Source: an uncultured Pelagibacteraceae bacterium
GTDB taxonomy: Bacteria; Pseudomonadota; Alphaproteobacteria; Pelagibacterales; Pelagibacteraceae
Direction of reading: 5' to 3'
Length of the DNA stretch: 64,000 nucleotides
NCBI GenBank assembly: GCA_902588975.1
Contig: CACIRJ010000002.1
Span: forward strand, 1-64,000
In this document: positions 42,719-52,562 of the stretch, one piece after another
Layout of the letters: the number at the start of each line of letters is the position of its first letter
How positions within the stretch are numbered: position 1 is the first letter of the stretch
The notes under the pieces: generated by a model
What the model saw: the letters and a program-made list of their open reading frames with translations, nothing else
Told to the model about the DNA's origin: nothing
Databases searched by the model: none
Translations under genes and position numbers: made by a program

Positions 42719-43394
42719 TAAGGCCTCCAAAGTTTCTATTAATTTTCTTAAAACTATTAATTATTTTATAAAAATCATTTTTTGTAAAGTCAGGCCACAT
42801 TTTTTTTAAAAAAAAGATTTCTGTATAAATAGATTGCCAGATTAAAAAATTACTTATTCTTTTAGTATTTCCTGTTCTTATTAATATATCAGGATTAGGT
42901 ATATCTCTTGTATATAAGAATTTTTCAATATTTTTTTCATTTATTTTAATATTTTTTTTTTTAAGAATTTTAAATGCTTCAATTATTTCTTGCCTAGAAC
43001 CATAATTTAATGCCATATTAATCTGTATATTTTTATTTGACGAGGTTATATTTTCTACTTTTTTTATTTTATTTTTTAATATTTTTGGAAATGGTTTTAA
43101 GTTTCCAATTATCTTTATTTTAATTTTCCTATCTAAAATACTTTTAATTTCTGTATCAATATAATTTTCTAGAAGTTTAAATAAAAAATTTATTTCATGA
43201 GATGGTCTTTTCCAATTTTCAGTTGAAAAAGTAAATAAAGTTAAATATCTTATTTTTTTTTTTAGCGCGGCATTAATAATATTACTAACTGTAATAATTC
43301 CTTTTTTATGACCGTAATTTCTTGAATTTTTTTTTTTAATTCCCCACCTTCCATTGCCATCCATGATTATAGCTACATGTTTAGGTGAAATCAT
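42702..43394 (-). CDS. uppS: undecaprenyl diphosphate synthase
   Basis: HVAIIMDGNGRWG, TLFTFSTENWKRP, DILIRTGNTKRISNFLIWQ. Confidence 0.96.
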   Translation of the reverse strand: MISPKHVAIIMDGNGRWGIKKKNSRNYGHKKGIITVSNIINAALKKKIRYLTLFTFSTENWKRPSHEINFLFKLLENYIDTEIKSILDRKIKIKIIGNLKPFPKILKNKIKKVENITSSNKNIQINMALNYGSRQEIIEAFKILKKKNIKINEKNIEKFLYTRDIPNPDILIRTGNTKRISNFLIWQSIYTEIFFLKKMWPDFTKNDFYKIINSFKKINRNFGGLNDRAK

Positions 43395-43942
43395 ATAGTC
43401 ATTATTTCTTTTTCTTTTGTTATTACTTTTTGGTCAATTATTTTTATATGTGAGTCAGTATATTCCTGGACAATTTTTTCATATTTTTTTTCATCATCTT
43501 CAGAAATATCTTTAGATTTTAATAATTTTTTTATTTCATCATTAGCATCTCTTCTTATATTTCTAATTGATACTTTACATTTTTCGCCCATTGATTTTAT
43601 TATTTTTTTAATTTCTATGCGTCTTTCTTCGCTTAAATCTGGAATTGGTAATCTCATTAATTGTCCTTCAATTTGTGGATTTAATCCTAACTCAGATTTT
43701 TTTATTGCCGCATCTATCATATTTACATTATTAATATCCCATACCTGAATATTGATCGTTCTTGCTTCTGGTGTTGTTATTGTTCCTAATTGATTTATAG
43801 GCATTTTTTGCCCATAAACGTCTACTCTAATTAAATCAAGCATACTAGAATTTGCTCTTCCTGTTCTTAATGAATTAAGTTCTTTAGAGAAAACGTCAAT
43901 TGTTTTTGACATTTTTGTTCTATATGAAATATCATTAAACAT
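43391..43942 (-). CDS. frr: ribosome recycling factor
   Basis: ELNSLRTGRANSSMLD, IPDLSEERR, RNIRRDANDEIKKL. Confidence 0.97.
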   Translation of the reverse strand: MFNDISYRTKMSKTIDVFSKELNSLRTGRANSSMLDLIRVDVYGQKMPINQLGTITTPEARTINIQVWDINNVNMIDAAIKKSELGLNPQIEGQLMRLPIPDLSEERRIEIKKIIKSMGEKCKVSIRNIRRDANDEIKKLLKSKDISEDDEKKYEKIVQEYTDSHIKIIDQKVITKEKEIMTI

Positions 43943-44793
43943 TATTCACCAATTTTTATTCTAAAGAATTCTTTAATTTTTAGGTCTGAGATATTTATAT
44001 CTGATAATATATCTTTCACTTTTTTTTTTGGTTCCATAACCCAATTCTGTGTCATCAAAGCATTTTCCTCTTTAAATTTATTAATTTTACCTTCACTTAT
44101 TTTTGAAGCAATCTCAGATGTTTTTCCAGAATTTTTTAATTCTTCTGCAATTAATTCTTGTTCTTTTATAATTATTTCTCTTTTTATATCATTTGAATTT
44201 AATGCTAAAGGATTGGAAGCAGCAATATGCATAGACAATTGTTTTCCAAATGTTTTTATATCATCAAATTTATGAATGGTCTCCAAAGAAACAACAACTC
44301 CTAATTTTGAAACATTATCTCTTACGACAGAATGTTGATATATAAAATTAAATGAATTTTTATTTTCTACAGTTTTTAACTTTCCTATGGTTATTTTTTC
44401 ACCAATTTTAGCTATTAACGAAACAAGGTTATCTTCAACAGACTTACCATTTTTCATTTTAGATACCTTTAATTTTTCAATCTCGGAAGAGCAATTATTA
44501 TTAATTTCACTCAACTCTTTAACAAAAGATATAAAATCATCATTTTTTGCAACAAAGTCCGTCTCACAATTTATTTCAATTATTGATGTTTTGTTAGTAT
44601 TTCCACTTATTACTACAACACCTTCTTTAGCATCTCTGGACATTTTTTTTGATGCTTTAGCAATACCTTTAACTCTTAATATTTCTGATGCTTTTTCTAA
44701 ATCACCATTTGACTCTTTAAGTGCAGCATTACAATCTTTAAAACCAGCACCTGTGGATTGTCTTAGTTGTTTAACTTTTTCAATATCACTCAT
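43942..44793 (-). CDS. tsf: elongation factor Ts
   Basis: [33 protein letters not shown]. Confidence 0.97.
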   Translation of the reverse strand: MSDIEKVKQLRQSTGAGFKDCNAALKESNGDLEKASEILRVKGIAKASKKMSRDAKEGVVVISGNTNKTSIIEINCETDFVAKNDDFISFVKELSEINNNCSSEIEKLKVSKMKNGKSVEDNLVSLIAKIGEKITIGKLKTVENKNSFNFIYQHSVVRDNVSKLGVVVSLETIHKFDDIKTFGKQLSMHIAASNPLALNSNDIKREIIIKEQELIAEELKNSGKTSEIASKISEGKINKFKEENALMTQNWVMEPKKKVKDILSDINISDLKIKEFFRIKIGE

Positions 44794-44807
44794 TTTTTAA
44801 ATTTTAA

Positions 44808-45584
44808 TTAGTTTATTTTTTTATCAGTTTTGATTGCTTCATTTTGTGTTGACTTATCAGGAGTTACATTCGACTTATCCTGGTCTGATAAAACTTTAAT
44901 ATGATTTTTTGCATCATTAATTGTATCTTTCATTAAATTACAATACAAATCTATAGACCTACGTGCATCATCATTTCCTGGAATAGGGAAATCTATACCA
45001 TCAGGATCTGAATTAGTATCTAATATAGCTATTATAGGAATGCCAAGCTTAATTGACTCTTTAATTGCAAGTGATTCATAATTTGTATCAATAATAAAAA
45101 CTAGTTCAGGAATTTTCTTCATTTCCATTATTCCTCCAAGAGATCTCTGCAATTTATCTCTTTGACCGCTCATTTTAAGTAATTCTTTTTTTGTAAAACC
45201 TCTATTTTCTGAAGAAAGATCAGAATTAATTTTATTTAATTTTTTTATAGAATTAGATATTGTTCCCCAATTAGTAAGCATCCCCCCTAACCATCTATAG
45301 TTAACAAAATATTGGTCTGTATCTTTAGCTAATTGGGCGACTGCCTCTGATGCTTGCTTTTTTGTAGATATAAACAATATTTTTCCACCAGAAGAAATTG
45401 TGTTATGAACCTTCTCTAAAGCTGTATTTGTTAATTCAAGTGTTTGTGTTAAGTCAATAATATGTATTGAGTCTCTTTTTCCAAAAATATATTTTTTCAT
45501 TTTAGGATTCCATCTCAAAGTTTTATGTCCAAGATGAACTCCTGCTTCTAATAATTGTTCGATTGTTATTTTAGGTATCTTCAT
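44808..45584 (-). CDS. rpsB: 30S ribosomal protein S2
   Basis: LLEAGVHLGHKTLRWNPKMKKYIFG, YRWLGGMLTNW. Confidence 0.98.
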   Translation of the reverse strand: MKIPKITIEQLLEAGVHLGHKTLRWNPKMKKYIFGKRDSIHIIDLTQTLELTNTALEKVHNTISSGGKILFISTKKQASEAVAQLAKDTDQYFVNYRWLGGMLTNWGTISNSIKKLNKINSDLSSENRGFTKKELLKMSGQRDKLQRSLGGIMEMKKIPELVFIIDTNYESLAIKESIKLGIPIIAILDTNSDPDGIDFPIPGNDDARRSIDLYCNLMKDTINDAKNHIKVLSDQDKSNVTPDKSTQNEAIKTDKKIN

Positions 45585-45590
45585 ATTTAT

Positions 45591-45665
45591 TCCCGGTTAT
45601 GCCACCACAATTACTGCCCTTTAGGGACCGGAGGTATAAAACCACTAACTGTGTGCGTGTTAATT
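45591..45665 (-). ncRNA. structured rpsB 5' leader (S2 cis-regulatory RNA)
   Basis: GC-rich for this genome; CCGGT(45627-45631)/ACCGG(45593-45597) closes a hairpin containing CCCTAAAGGG; SD-like GGGA overlaps the 3' strand. Confidence 0.8.
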
Positions 45666-45672
45666 TTCAGAA

Positions 45673-45700
45673 TAAATACAATTTTTTTGTTAAAAAACAA
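45673..45700 (-). promoter_or_regulatory. candidate rpsB promoter (TTGTTT-N16-TATTTA)
   Basis: Hexamers on minus strand about 90-115 nt upstream of the rpsB ATG. Confidence 0.4.
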
Positions 45701-45707
45701 GCATTAT

Positions 45708-48700
45708 TTACTCAAATACAAATTTTTCTTCTAAATTAAGCGAGTTTAACAAATTATTGTCAATTTTCCTTTTATCTTTTAGTCTAAAAATCAAAGTTTC
45801 ATCATTAAGGTTAAGATGAATTTTTACCTTTGTTTCTCCATTTGAATGACTTAGATTTTTTAGTTTCTTTAGTTCATCTATGTTGTTAAATTTAAATGTA
45901 ATATTTTTTATTGGATTATTTGCTATATCTTTAAGCGAAACTATTTTTTTAACGTTAACTCTTTTTTGAACTTTATTTTCGTCAATATAGCTTTTAATCA
46001 AAGTTATCAAGATTGATTTACCTTCTTTTAAATTATCTCTATTAGACTCAAAAACTTCTGAAAAAATAAATAATTCAAAAACATTTGAAAGATCAGAAAA
46101 TTTAACTATTCCATAAGAATTTCCTTTTTGTGTTTTTTTTTCTTGAGTTTTTAATACAGTACATGCAATATTTGCACTTAAAATATCGTTATTATTTTCA
46201 AAAATATTATAATTAGTAACATTGTATTGTTTAAAAATTGATTTGTATTGATTTAGTGGATGGTCTGAAATGTAAAATCCTAATGTTTCAAATTCTTTAG
46301 CTAATTTTACATCTGTATTCCAATCGTTAATATCATCTAAAAAATCTACTTCTTGCCTTTCGTTACCTCCAAATAAGTCAATCTGATTTAGTGATTTATT
46401 TTCATGAATATTTTTTGACTTCAATATCAGGTTAGGAATTGAATTAAATATTGAATGTCTATTATTATTTATTTCATCAAATACCCCCGATTGAACTAAA
46501 CCTTCTAATTGTAATTTATTTATATCCTTAGGATTATTTCTACTTATAAAGTCTGATAAATTTTTAAATTGACCATTATTTAATCTTTCTTTAACAACAT
46601 TTGAAATTGCTTCATAGCCAACATTTTTAATTGCACCTAACGCATAATAAAAGTTTTCACCATCAGAATAAAAATCTGCAAACGATTTATTAATGTCTGG
46701 TCTTACTATTTTAATATTGAGTCTTTTTAACTCCACAAAAAATTCACTCAATTTTTTTTGATTAGATAATTCCATTGACATGGATGCTACAAAAAATTCA
46801 TGTGGATAATAAGTTTTTAGGAATGCGGTTTGATAAGCAATAACTGCATATGCTGCTGCGTGACTTTTATTAAATCCATATTCTGCAAAAGGTTCAATTT
46901 TTAAAAATATACCTGCGGCTATATCTCTACTAATTCCATTTTTATATGCTCCATCCACAAATCTTTGCTTTTGTTTTTCAAGTTCTGCTCTTTTTTTCTT
47001 TCCCATCGCTCTTCTTAAAATATCCGCTTCTCCTGCTGTAAATCCAGAAAGTGCTTGAGCTATTTGCATTACCTGTTCTTGATAAATAATTACTCCATAT
47101 GTTGGTTTTAATATTTCTTCTAATTTTGGATGTAAATAATCTGGTTCTTTTCTTCCATGTTTGCAATCATTATAAATTGGTATATTGCTCATTGGTCCTG
47201 GTCTATATAAAGCCACTAATGCTATAATATCTTCTAATCTATTTGGCTGCATATTTATAAGAGCATCTTTCATCCCAGAACTTTCAAGTTGAAATAAGCC
47301 TACAGTTTTACCACTTGATAATAATTCATATACTTTTTGGTCTTCATAATTAATTTTTTCAATATTAAATTCAGGTCTGTTTTTTTTTATTAATTTTTGA
47401 GCTTTGTCTATAACAGTAAGTGTTTTTAAACCTAAAAAATCAAATTTGATTAGCCCTGCATTTTCTGCAGAGTACATATCAAATTGAGTAGAAGGTAGTA
47501 GCAGGTCTGAGGCATTATCTTTATACAATGGCACAGTTTCAGTTAACTTTTTATCTGCAATAACTACCCCTGCTGCATGAGTTGCAACGTTTCGATTTAA
47601 ACCTTCCAATTTAAGAGATAAATTTACTAACCGATCAACTCTTTTGTCCTCTTTAATCAATTTTTGGAGTCTGGGCTCAACATTTATACACTCTTGCAAA
47701 GACATTGGTCTTGATGGATCGAATGGGATCATTTTGCAAATACTATCAACAAAACCATAAGGTAATCCTAGAACTCTACCCACATCTCGAATTACCATTC
47801 TTGCTTTAAGCTTACCAAAAGTAATAATATGAGCTACACTGTCTTTATATTTTGTAGTTAAATATTCAAAAACTAAATCTCTTTTTTCCTCACAAAAATC
47901 TATATCAAAATCAGGCATTGAAATTCTATCAGGATTAAGAAATCTTTCAAAAATAAGATTGAATTTAATTGGATCTATATCAGTTATGGATAAACACCAA
48001 GCAACTAAAGAACCTGCACCAGATCCTCTACCTGGTCCAACAGGAATTTTATTTTTTTTTGCCCATTTAATATAATCTGAAACAATTAAAAAATAACCAG
48101 AATAATTCATTTCAATTATTATCCCTATTTCGTGCTCGAGCCTTTTTTTATATTCTAGATATTTTTCATCTTTCTCGATTAATGAGAGATCCTTATCAAA
48201 AATTAATTTAAATTTTTCTTTAAGGCCTTCGTCTGAAAGATGTCTCAACATGTCATTTGAATCTTTTTCAGACGATGAAATACGTGGTAAAATAGGCTTA
48301 GAAAAATTTGGTTTAAAAGAACATCTATATGGTAAATTAAAATTATTTTCTAAAGCTTCAGGTAAATCACTAAAAAGCTCAATCATTTCTTCAGATGATT
48401 TAAAATAGTGTTGATTAGTGAGTTTTGTTCTATTCGAATCGTTAACATAAGTTTTTTCACCAATACACATTAATGCATCATGTGCATCGAACATATCTTT
48501 ATCTAAATAATAAACCTCATTCGAAGCAATAATTGGCAATTCTAACTTTTCTGAAATTTTAAGATTAAAATTTTCGAAGTCTTTCTCGTTAATATCATTA
48601 TGTCTTTGAATTTCTATGTAGATGTTTTCTTTAAATTTTTCTTTTAACTTAATTAATAATTCTTCAATTTCATTAAATAAACCTTTATTAAAAAGTGAAC

Positions 48701-49118
48701 CAAAGAAACATCTAATTGATCCTGTTAATACTATAATACCATCTGAGTTATTTACTAAATCATCTATTTCACAATTTGGAGTAGCGACGTCTGAATTTTC
48801 TAGATAAGAATTTGATGAAAGTTTAATAATATTTTTATATCCATGGTGATTTTTAGCTATAATAGGTATTAGACCTCTAAATTCTTTATATTTAAATAAT
48901 ATTTGTGTTCCTATAATGGGCTGCGTACCTACAGACGATAAATTTTCTGAAAATTCTAACGCACCTGACAAATTGTAGGTATCTGACAAACCTAGTGATT
49001 TTATTTTATTTTTTTTACAGAAATCTTTTAATTGATCAATTTTTACCGCTCCCTCGCAAATGGAATATTGAGTATGTATTTTAAATTGATTAAATGTTTT
49101 ATTATCTGATTCTTTCAT
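45708..49118 (-). CDS. dnaE: DNA polymerase III alpha subunit
   Basis: 1136 aa; PHP domain, GPGRGSGAGSLVAWCL, MPDFDIDFCEEKRD. Confidence 0.97.
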   Translation of the reverse strand: MKESDNKTFNQFKIHTQYSICEGAVKIDQLKDFCKKNKIKSLGLSDTYNLSGALEFSENLSSVGTQPIIGTQILFKYKEFRGLIPIIAKNHHGYKNIIKLSSNSYLENSDVATPNCEIDDLVNNSDGIIVLTGSIRCFFGSLFNKGLFNEIEELLIKLKEKFKENIYIEIQRHNDINEKDFENFNLKISEKLELPIIASNEVYYLDKDMFDAHDALMCIGEKTYVNDSNRTKLTNQHYFKSSEEMIELFSDLPEALENNFNLPYRCSFKPNFSKPILPRISSSEKDSNDMLRHLSDEGLKEKFKLIFDKDLSLIEKDEKYLEYKKRLEHEIGIIIEMNYSGYFLIVSDYIKWAKKNKIPVGPGRGSGAGSLVAWCLSITDIDPIKFNLIFERFLNPDRISMPDFDIDFCEEKRDLVFEYLTTKYKDSVAHIITFGKLKARMVIRDVGRVLGLPYGFVDSICKMIPFDPSRPMSLQECINVEPRLQKLIKEDKRVDRLVNLSLKLEGLNRNVATHAAGVVIADKKLTETVPLYKDNASDLLLPSTQFDMYSAENAGLIKFDFLGLKTLTVIDKAQKLIKKNRPEFNIEKINYEDQKVYELLSSGKTVGLFQLESSGMKDALINMQPNRLEDIIALVALYRPGPMSNIPIYNDCKHGRKEPDYLHPKLEEILKPTYGVIIYQEQVMQIAQALSGFTAGEADILRRAMGKKKRAELEKQKQRFVDGAYKNGISRDIAAGIFLKIEPFAEYGFNKSHAAAYAVIAYQTAFLKTYYPHEFFVASMSMELSNQKKLSEFFVELKRLNIKIVRPDINKSFADFYSDGENFYYALGAIKNVGYEAISNVVKERLNNGQFKNLSDFISRNNPKDINKLQLEGLVQSGVFDEINNNRHSIFNSIPNLILKSKNIHENKSLNQIDLFGGNERQEVDFLDDINDWNTDVKLAKEFETLGFYISDHPLNQYKSIFKQYNVTNYNIFENNNDILSANIACTVLKTQEKKTQKGNSYGIVKFSDLSNVFELFIFSEVFESNRDNLKEGKSILITLIKSYIDENKVQKRVNVKKIVSLKDIANNPIKNITFKFNNIDELKKLKNLSHSNGETKVKIHLNLNDETLIFRLKDKRKIDNNLLNSLNLEEKFVFE

Positions 49119-49788
49119 TGGTAATATTCATTTTACCACCAATCATTTTAATTTTACAATCTGCCATATTCGCAAAATATCTATTGTGGGTTGCAAAAAT
49201 TATAATTCTATTTTTTTCTTTTAGATTAAAGAGGATTTTAAATATTTGTTTAGCATTATCAAAATCTAAACTTCCTGTAGGTTCATCTGCTAAAATAATG
49301 TTTGGTTCATTAATTAGTGCTCTAGCAATTGCTATTCTTTGATTTTCACCACCAGAAAGTTCAGATGGATAATGATTTAATCTCGAGGTTAAATCAAATT
49401 TTTTAATCAATTTTTTCGCCAATTCTGTTGATTTTAATTTATTATTAGTAATTAACAAATTTGGCAGTATTACATTTTCGAGTGCTGTAAAGTCAGGCAA
49501 TAAATTTTTGTCTTGATAAATTATGCCAATATTTTTTGATCTTACATGATCATTCTCAATTGAACTATTTGTATCGATTTTCTTTTTGTTAAACTCAATA
49601 AAACCTGACGACGGGATGTCAATAAATGACAACAAATTTAATAATGTTGATTTACCAGATCCTGAAGGTCCTATAATTGAATATACCCTCCCTGCCTCAA
49701 ATTTAAAATTTATATTGTTTAAAACTTTAAGAGATTTATTTTTCTCATATTTCTTTGATAAATTATTTAATTTTAAAAAATTACTCAT
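49102..49788 (-). CDS. lolD: lipoprotein-releasing ABC transporter ATPase
   Basis: [40 protein letters not shown]. Confidence 0.93.
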   Translation of the reverse strand: MSNFLKLNNLSKKYEKNKSLKVLNNINFKFEAGRVYSIIGPSGSGKSTLLNLLSFIDIPSSGFIEFNKKKIDTNSSIENDHVRSKNIGIIYQDKNLLPDFTALENVILPNLLITNNKLKSTELAKKLIKKFDLTSRLNHYPSELSGGENQRIAIARALINEPNIILADEPTGSLDFDNAKQIFKILFNLKEKNRIIIFATHNRYFANMADCKIKMIGGKMNITNERIR

Positions 49789-50992
49789 ATTTTAAAGTTT
49801 GTATTGTATCCAATTTTGCAGCTCTAGAAGCTGGAAAAATAGATACAATAGAAGTTGTTATTATTGAACATAATGCAATTAAAATTATTGAATTAACGTT
49901 TATTTCCGATGGAAGAGTACTTAAAAAGTAAATTTCTTCTGGAAATAATGTAATATCAAATGTATTAGAAATAAATTTCCTAATATTCTCTATATAATAT
50001 GAAAATAAAGTCCCTAATAAAATGCCAAATAGGGTTGCTGAAGTACCAATTATAAATCCAATATAAAAGAAAATTTTTTTTATAGATAAATTTGTTACAC
50101 CAATTGTTTTTAAAATCCCTATATCTCTTGTTTTATTTTTAACTAATATAGTCAAACCAGAAATAATATTAAATGCAGCTACAATTATTATTAGAGATAA
50201 GATTATAAACATAACATTTCTTTCGACTTTTAAAGCTGAAAATAATGACTGATTTAAATCTGCCCATGTGTAAACATATGCGTCAGGAAATAAATCTGAT
50301 AAAATTTTTTTATGATATTTAATATTTTTTGGATCTTTAAAATAAAACTCTGTAAATCTTTTTTCTTTATTTTTATCAAAAAAATCTTCTAATGTATTAA
50401 GATTGATGTACGCTACATTCTCATTAAATTCGCCTATCCCACTATCAAAGATTGAGATTACTTCAAATTTATCTTGTCGTGGAAAAGATCCTACAATTGT
50501 TTGAATGCCAGATGGTGACATTATTGTTATTTGATCACCAATATCTATATTAAGTAAAAAGCTTAGGTCTTTTCCAATTGATATTGAATTGCTTTTCAGA
50601 TCTGTTGATCCGAAATATTTTTGGTTATTTAATATATCAAGTTGCTTAAAATCATTTTTTAAATATCCTTTTAAAAGGATACCTTTTGTATTTAATTTTG
50701 AAAGAATTACTGCTTCTCCATCATTTGAAACAATGCCTTTCGCAAAATCTATATCATGTATATAAACTAAAGGCTTGTTGTAGGGTTTTACAACAGCATG
50801 GGCGTTAAAACCTACAATTTTATTTATTAGCTCTGTTCTAAAACCATTCATTACTGACATAACAATTATTAGTACAGCTACTCCCAATCCAATACCAATG
50901 AAGGAAAAAATAGAGATTACATTTAAAAAGCCATCTTTTTTTCTAGCTTTTAAAAATCTAAATATAATCTCTTTTTCTAGTTGTGAAATCAA
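49781..50992 (-). CDS. lolC: lipoprotein-releasing ABC transporter permease (LolC/E family)
   Basis: N-terminal RFLKARKKDGFLNVISIFSFIGIGLGVAVLIIVMSVMNGFR, FtsX-like C-terminus. Confidence 0.93.
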   Translation of the reverse strand: MISQLEKEIIFRFLKARKKDGFLNVISIFSFIGIGLGVAVLIIVMSVMNGFRTELINKIVGFNAHAVVKPYNKPLVYIHDIDFAKGIVSNDGEAVILSKLNTKGILLKGYLKNDFKQLDILNNQKYFGSTDLKSNSISIGKDLSFLLNIDIGDQITIMSPSGIQTIVGSFPRQDKFEVISIFDSGIGEFNENVAYINLNTLEDFFDKNKEKRFTEFYFKDPKNIKYHKKILSDLFPDAYVYTWADLNQSLFSALKVERNVMFIILSLIIIVAAFNIISGLTILVKNKTRDIGILKTIGVTNLSIKKIFFYIGFIIGTSATLFGILLGTLFSYYIENIRKFISNTFDITLFPEEIYFLSTLPSEINVNSIILIALCSIITTSIVSIFPASRAAKLDTIQTLKYE

Positions 50993-52317
50993 TTTTGCTT
51001 AGCTTTTATTATTTGTGAAGCTATATCTTCAACTTTTAACTTTTGAGTTTCTCCATCAACTTCCTTGAACTCTAACAAATTTCCATCAGATTTACTTCCA
51101 ATTATCAATTGATATGGAATTCCGATTAAATTAAATTTTTTGATTTTAGCTGAGATATTTTCATCCGTATCATCAATGATTGTATCAATTTTTTTTGATT
51201 TTAAAAATTCATATATTTTAATAGACTTTTCTAAATTAGATTTATCATTTTTGTTTATCATTGGAATAATCGCACAATCATAAGGTGTTACTGACATGGG
51301 CCATTTCATTAAACCTTCTATATCATTATATTTTGCTTCAATTATGGCACCAACAAGTCTAGAAACTCCTATTCCGTATGAACCCATTTTAACAAATTCC
51401 TTTTTTCCATTAAAATCTACAGCAGCATTCATTGGTTTTGAGTATTTATCTCCAAAATAAAATATGTGACCAACTTCAATACCTTTGGTATTTACTCTAA
51501 ATTCCTCTGGAACAGATTTTTCAAATTGATCTTTATTAAATTTTTCATCTGTTACAGAATAAAACTTTTCATATTGTTTTCTCAATGTGCCTAATGACTC
51601 TTTTTCTAGAATTGTTTTAGAGCTGTCTACATCAAAAATTCTTTTATCAGTATAAATTTTGCTTTCACCAGTATCGGCAAGAATAATAAATTCATGTGAT
51701 AAGTTTCCTCCAATAGGGCCAGTATCAGCAGCCATAGGAATTGCAGATAAATTTAATCTTTTAAAAGTTTTTAAATATGAAAGAAAAAATTTATTGTAAG
51801 AAAATATTGCATCATCATCTGTTAAATCAAAAGAGTAAGCATCCTTCATATAAAACTCTCTACATCTCATAATGCCAAATCTTGGTCTTAACTCATCTCT
51901 AAATTTCCATTGAATATGATATAATAATTGAGGTAACGATTTGTATGATTTAAATGAAGATCTAAAAATTTCTGTTACAAGTTCTTCATTAGTTGGACCA
52001 TATAACATTTCTCTATTTTGACGGTCCTTAATTCTTAACATTTCTTCACCATAATCTTCGTATCGTCCACTTTCCTTCCAAATTTCAGATGATTGAATTG
52101 TCGGCATTAATATTTCTTGAACACCGACGCGGTCTTGTTCTTCTCGAACTATTTGTTCTATTTTTTTCATGACTTTAAATCCAAGCGGTAACCAAGAATA
52201 AATACCAGCAGAGGACTGTTTAATCATACCTACTCTCAACATTAATTGGTGAGACTTAATTTTAGCTTCAGAAGGGTTATTTTTTAGTATTGGAATAAAT
52301 GATTTTGAAAAAAACAT
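50989..52317 (-). CDS. proS: prolyl-tRNA synthetase (short form)
   Basis: LMLRVGMIKQSSAGIYSWLPLG, KFRDELRPRFGIMRCREFYMKDAYSF. Confidence 0.96.
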   Translation of the reverse strand: MFFSKSFIPILKNNPSEAKIKSHQLMLRVGMIKQSSAGIYSWLPLGFKVMKKIEQIVREEQDRVGVQEILMPTIQSSEIWKESGRYEDYGEEMLRIKDRQNREMLYGPTNEELVTEIFRSSFKSYKSLPQLLYHIQWKFRDELRPRFGIMRCREFYMKDAYSFDLTDDDAIFSYNKFFLSYLKTFKRLNLSAIPMAADTGPIGGNLSHEFIILADTGESKIYTDKRIFDVDSSKTILEKESLGTLRKQYEKFYSVTDEKFNKDQFEKSVPEEFRVNTKGIEVGHIFYFGDKYSKPMNAAVDFNGKKEFVKMGSYGIGVSRLVGAIIEAKYNDIEGLMKWPMSVTPYDCAIIPMINKNDKSNLEKSIKIYEFLKSKKIDTIIDDTDENISAKIKKFNLIGIPYQLIIGSKSDGNLLEFKEVDGETQKLKVEDIASQIIKAKQN

Positions 52318-52562
52318 TAATTTAAAAAGTTACGTAAATTTAAAATTTCATTAATTACTAATAGATATATAACTATAAAAATACCAGATGTAATTAAAGT
52401 ACAATAAATTATTTTTTTAGTTATTTTTGGATTTTCTGGTGCCCCAGGGTCAATACCTTCTATATTTCCCTTTTTTTCACGATTTACATCTATTGGAAGA
52501 ATGGCAAAGAAAACTATCCACCACAAGCAGACATATACAACTATTGAGCCTGTAATACTCAA
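52317..52562 (-). CDS. DUF1467-type small membrane protein
   Basis: 81 aa; WWIVFFAILPIDV, DPGAPENPKITKKI, two TM segments. Confidence 0.8.
   Translation of the reverse strand: MSITGSIVVYVCLWWIVFFAILPIDVNREKKGNIEGIDPGAPENPKITKKIIYCTLITSGIFIVIYLLVINEILNLRNFLN

Noticed and set aside
44387-44800. 137-aa plus-strand ORF antisense to tsf
   Set aside because: Shadow ORF of conserved tsf; hydrophobic bias is explained by reverse reading of Lys/Glu-rich codons.
46978-47166. 62-aa minus-strand ORF inside dnaE
   Set aside because: Out-of-frame ORF within the conserved dnaE catalytic region; Arg/Lys/Ser-rich frameshift artefact.
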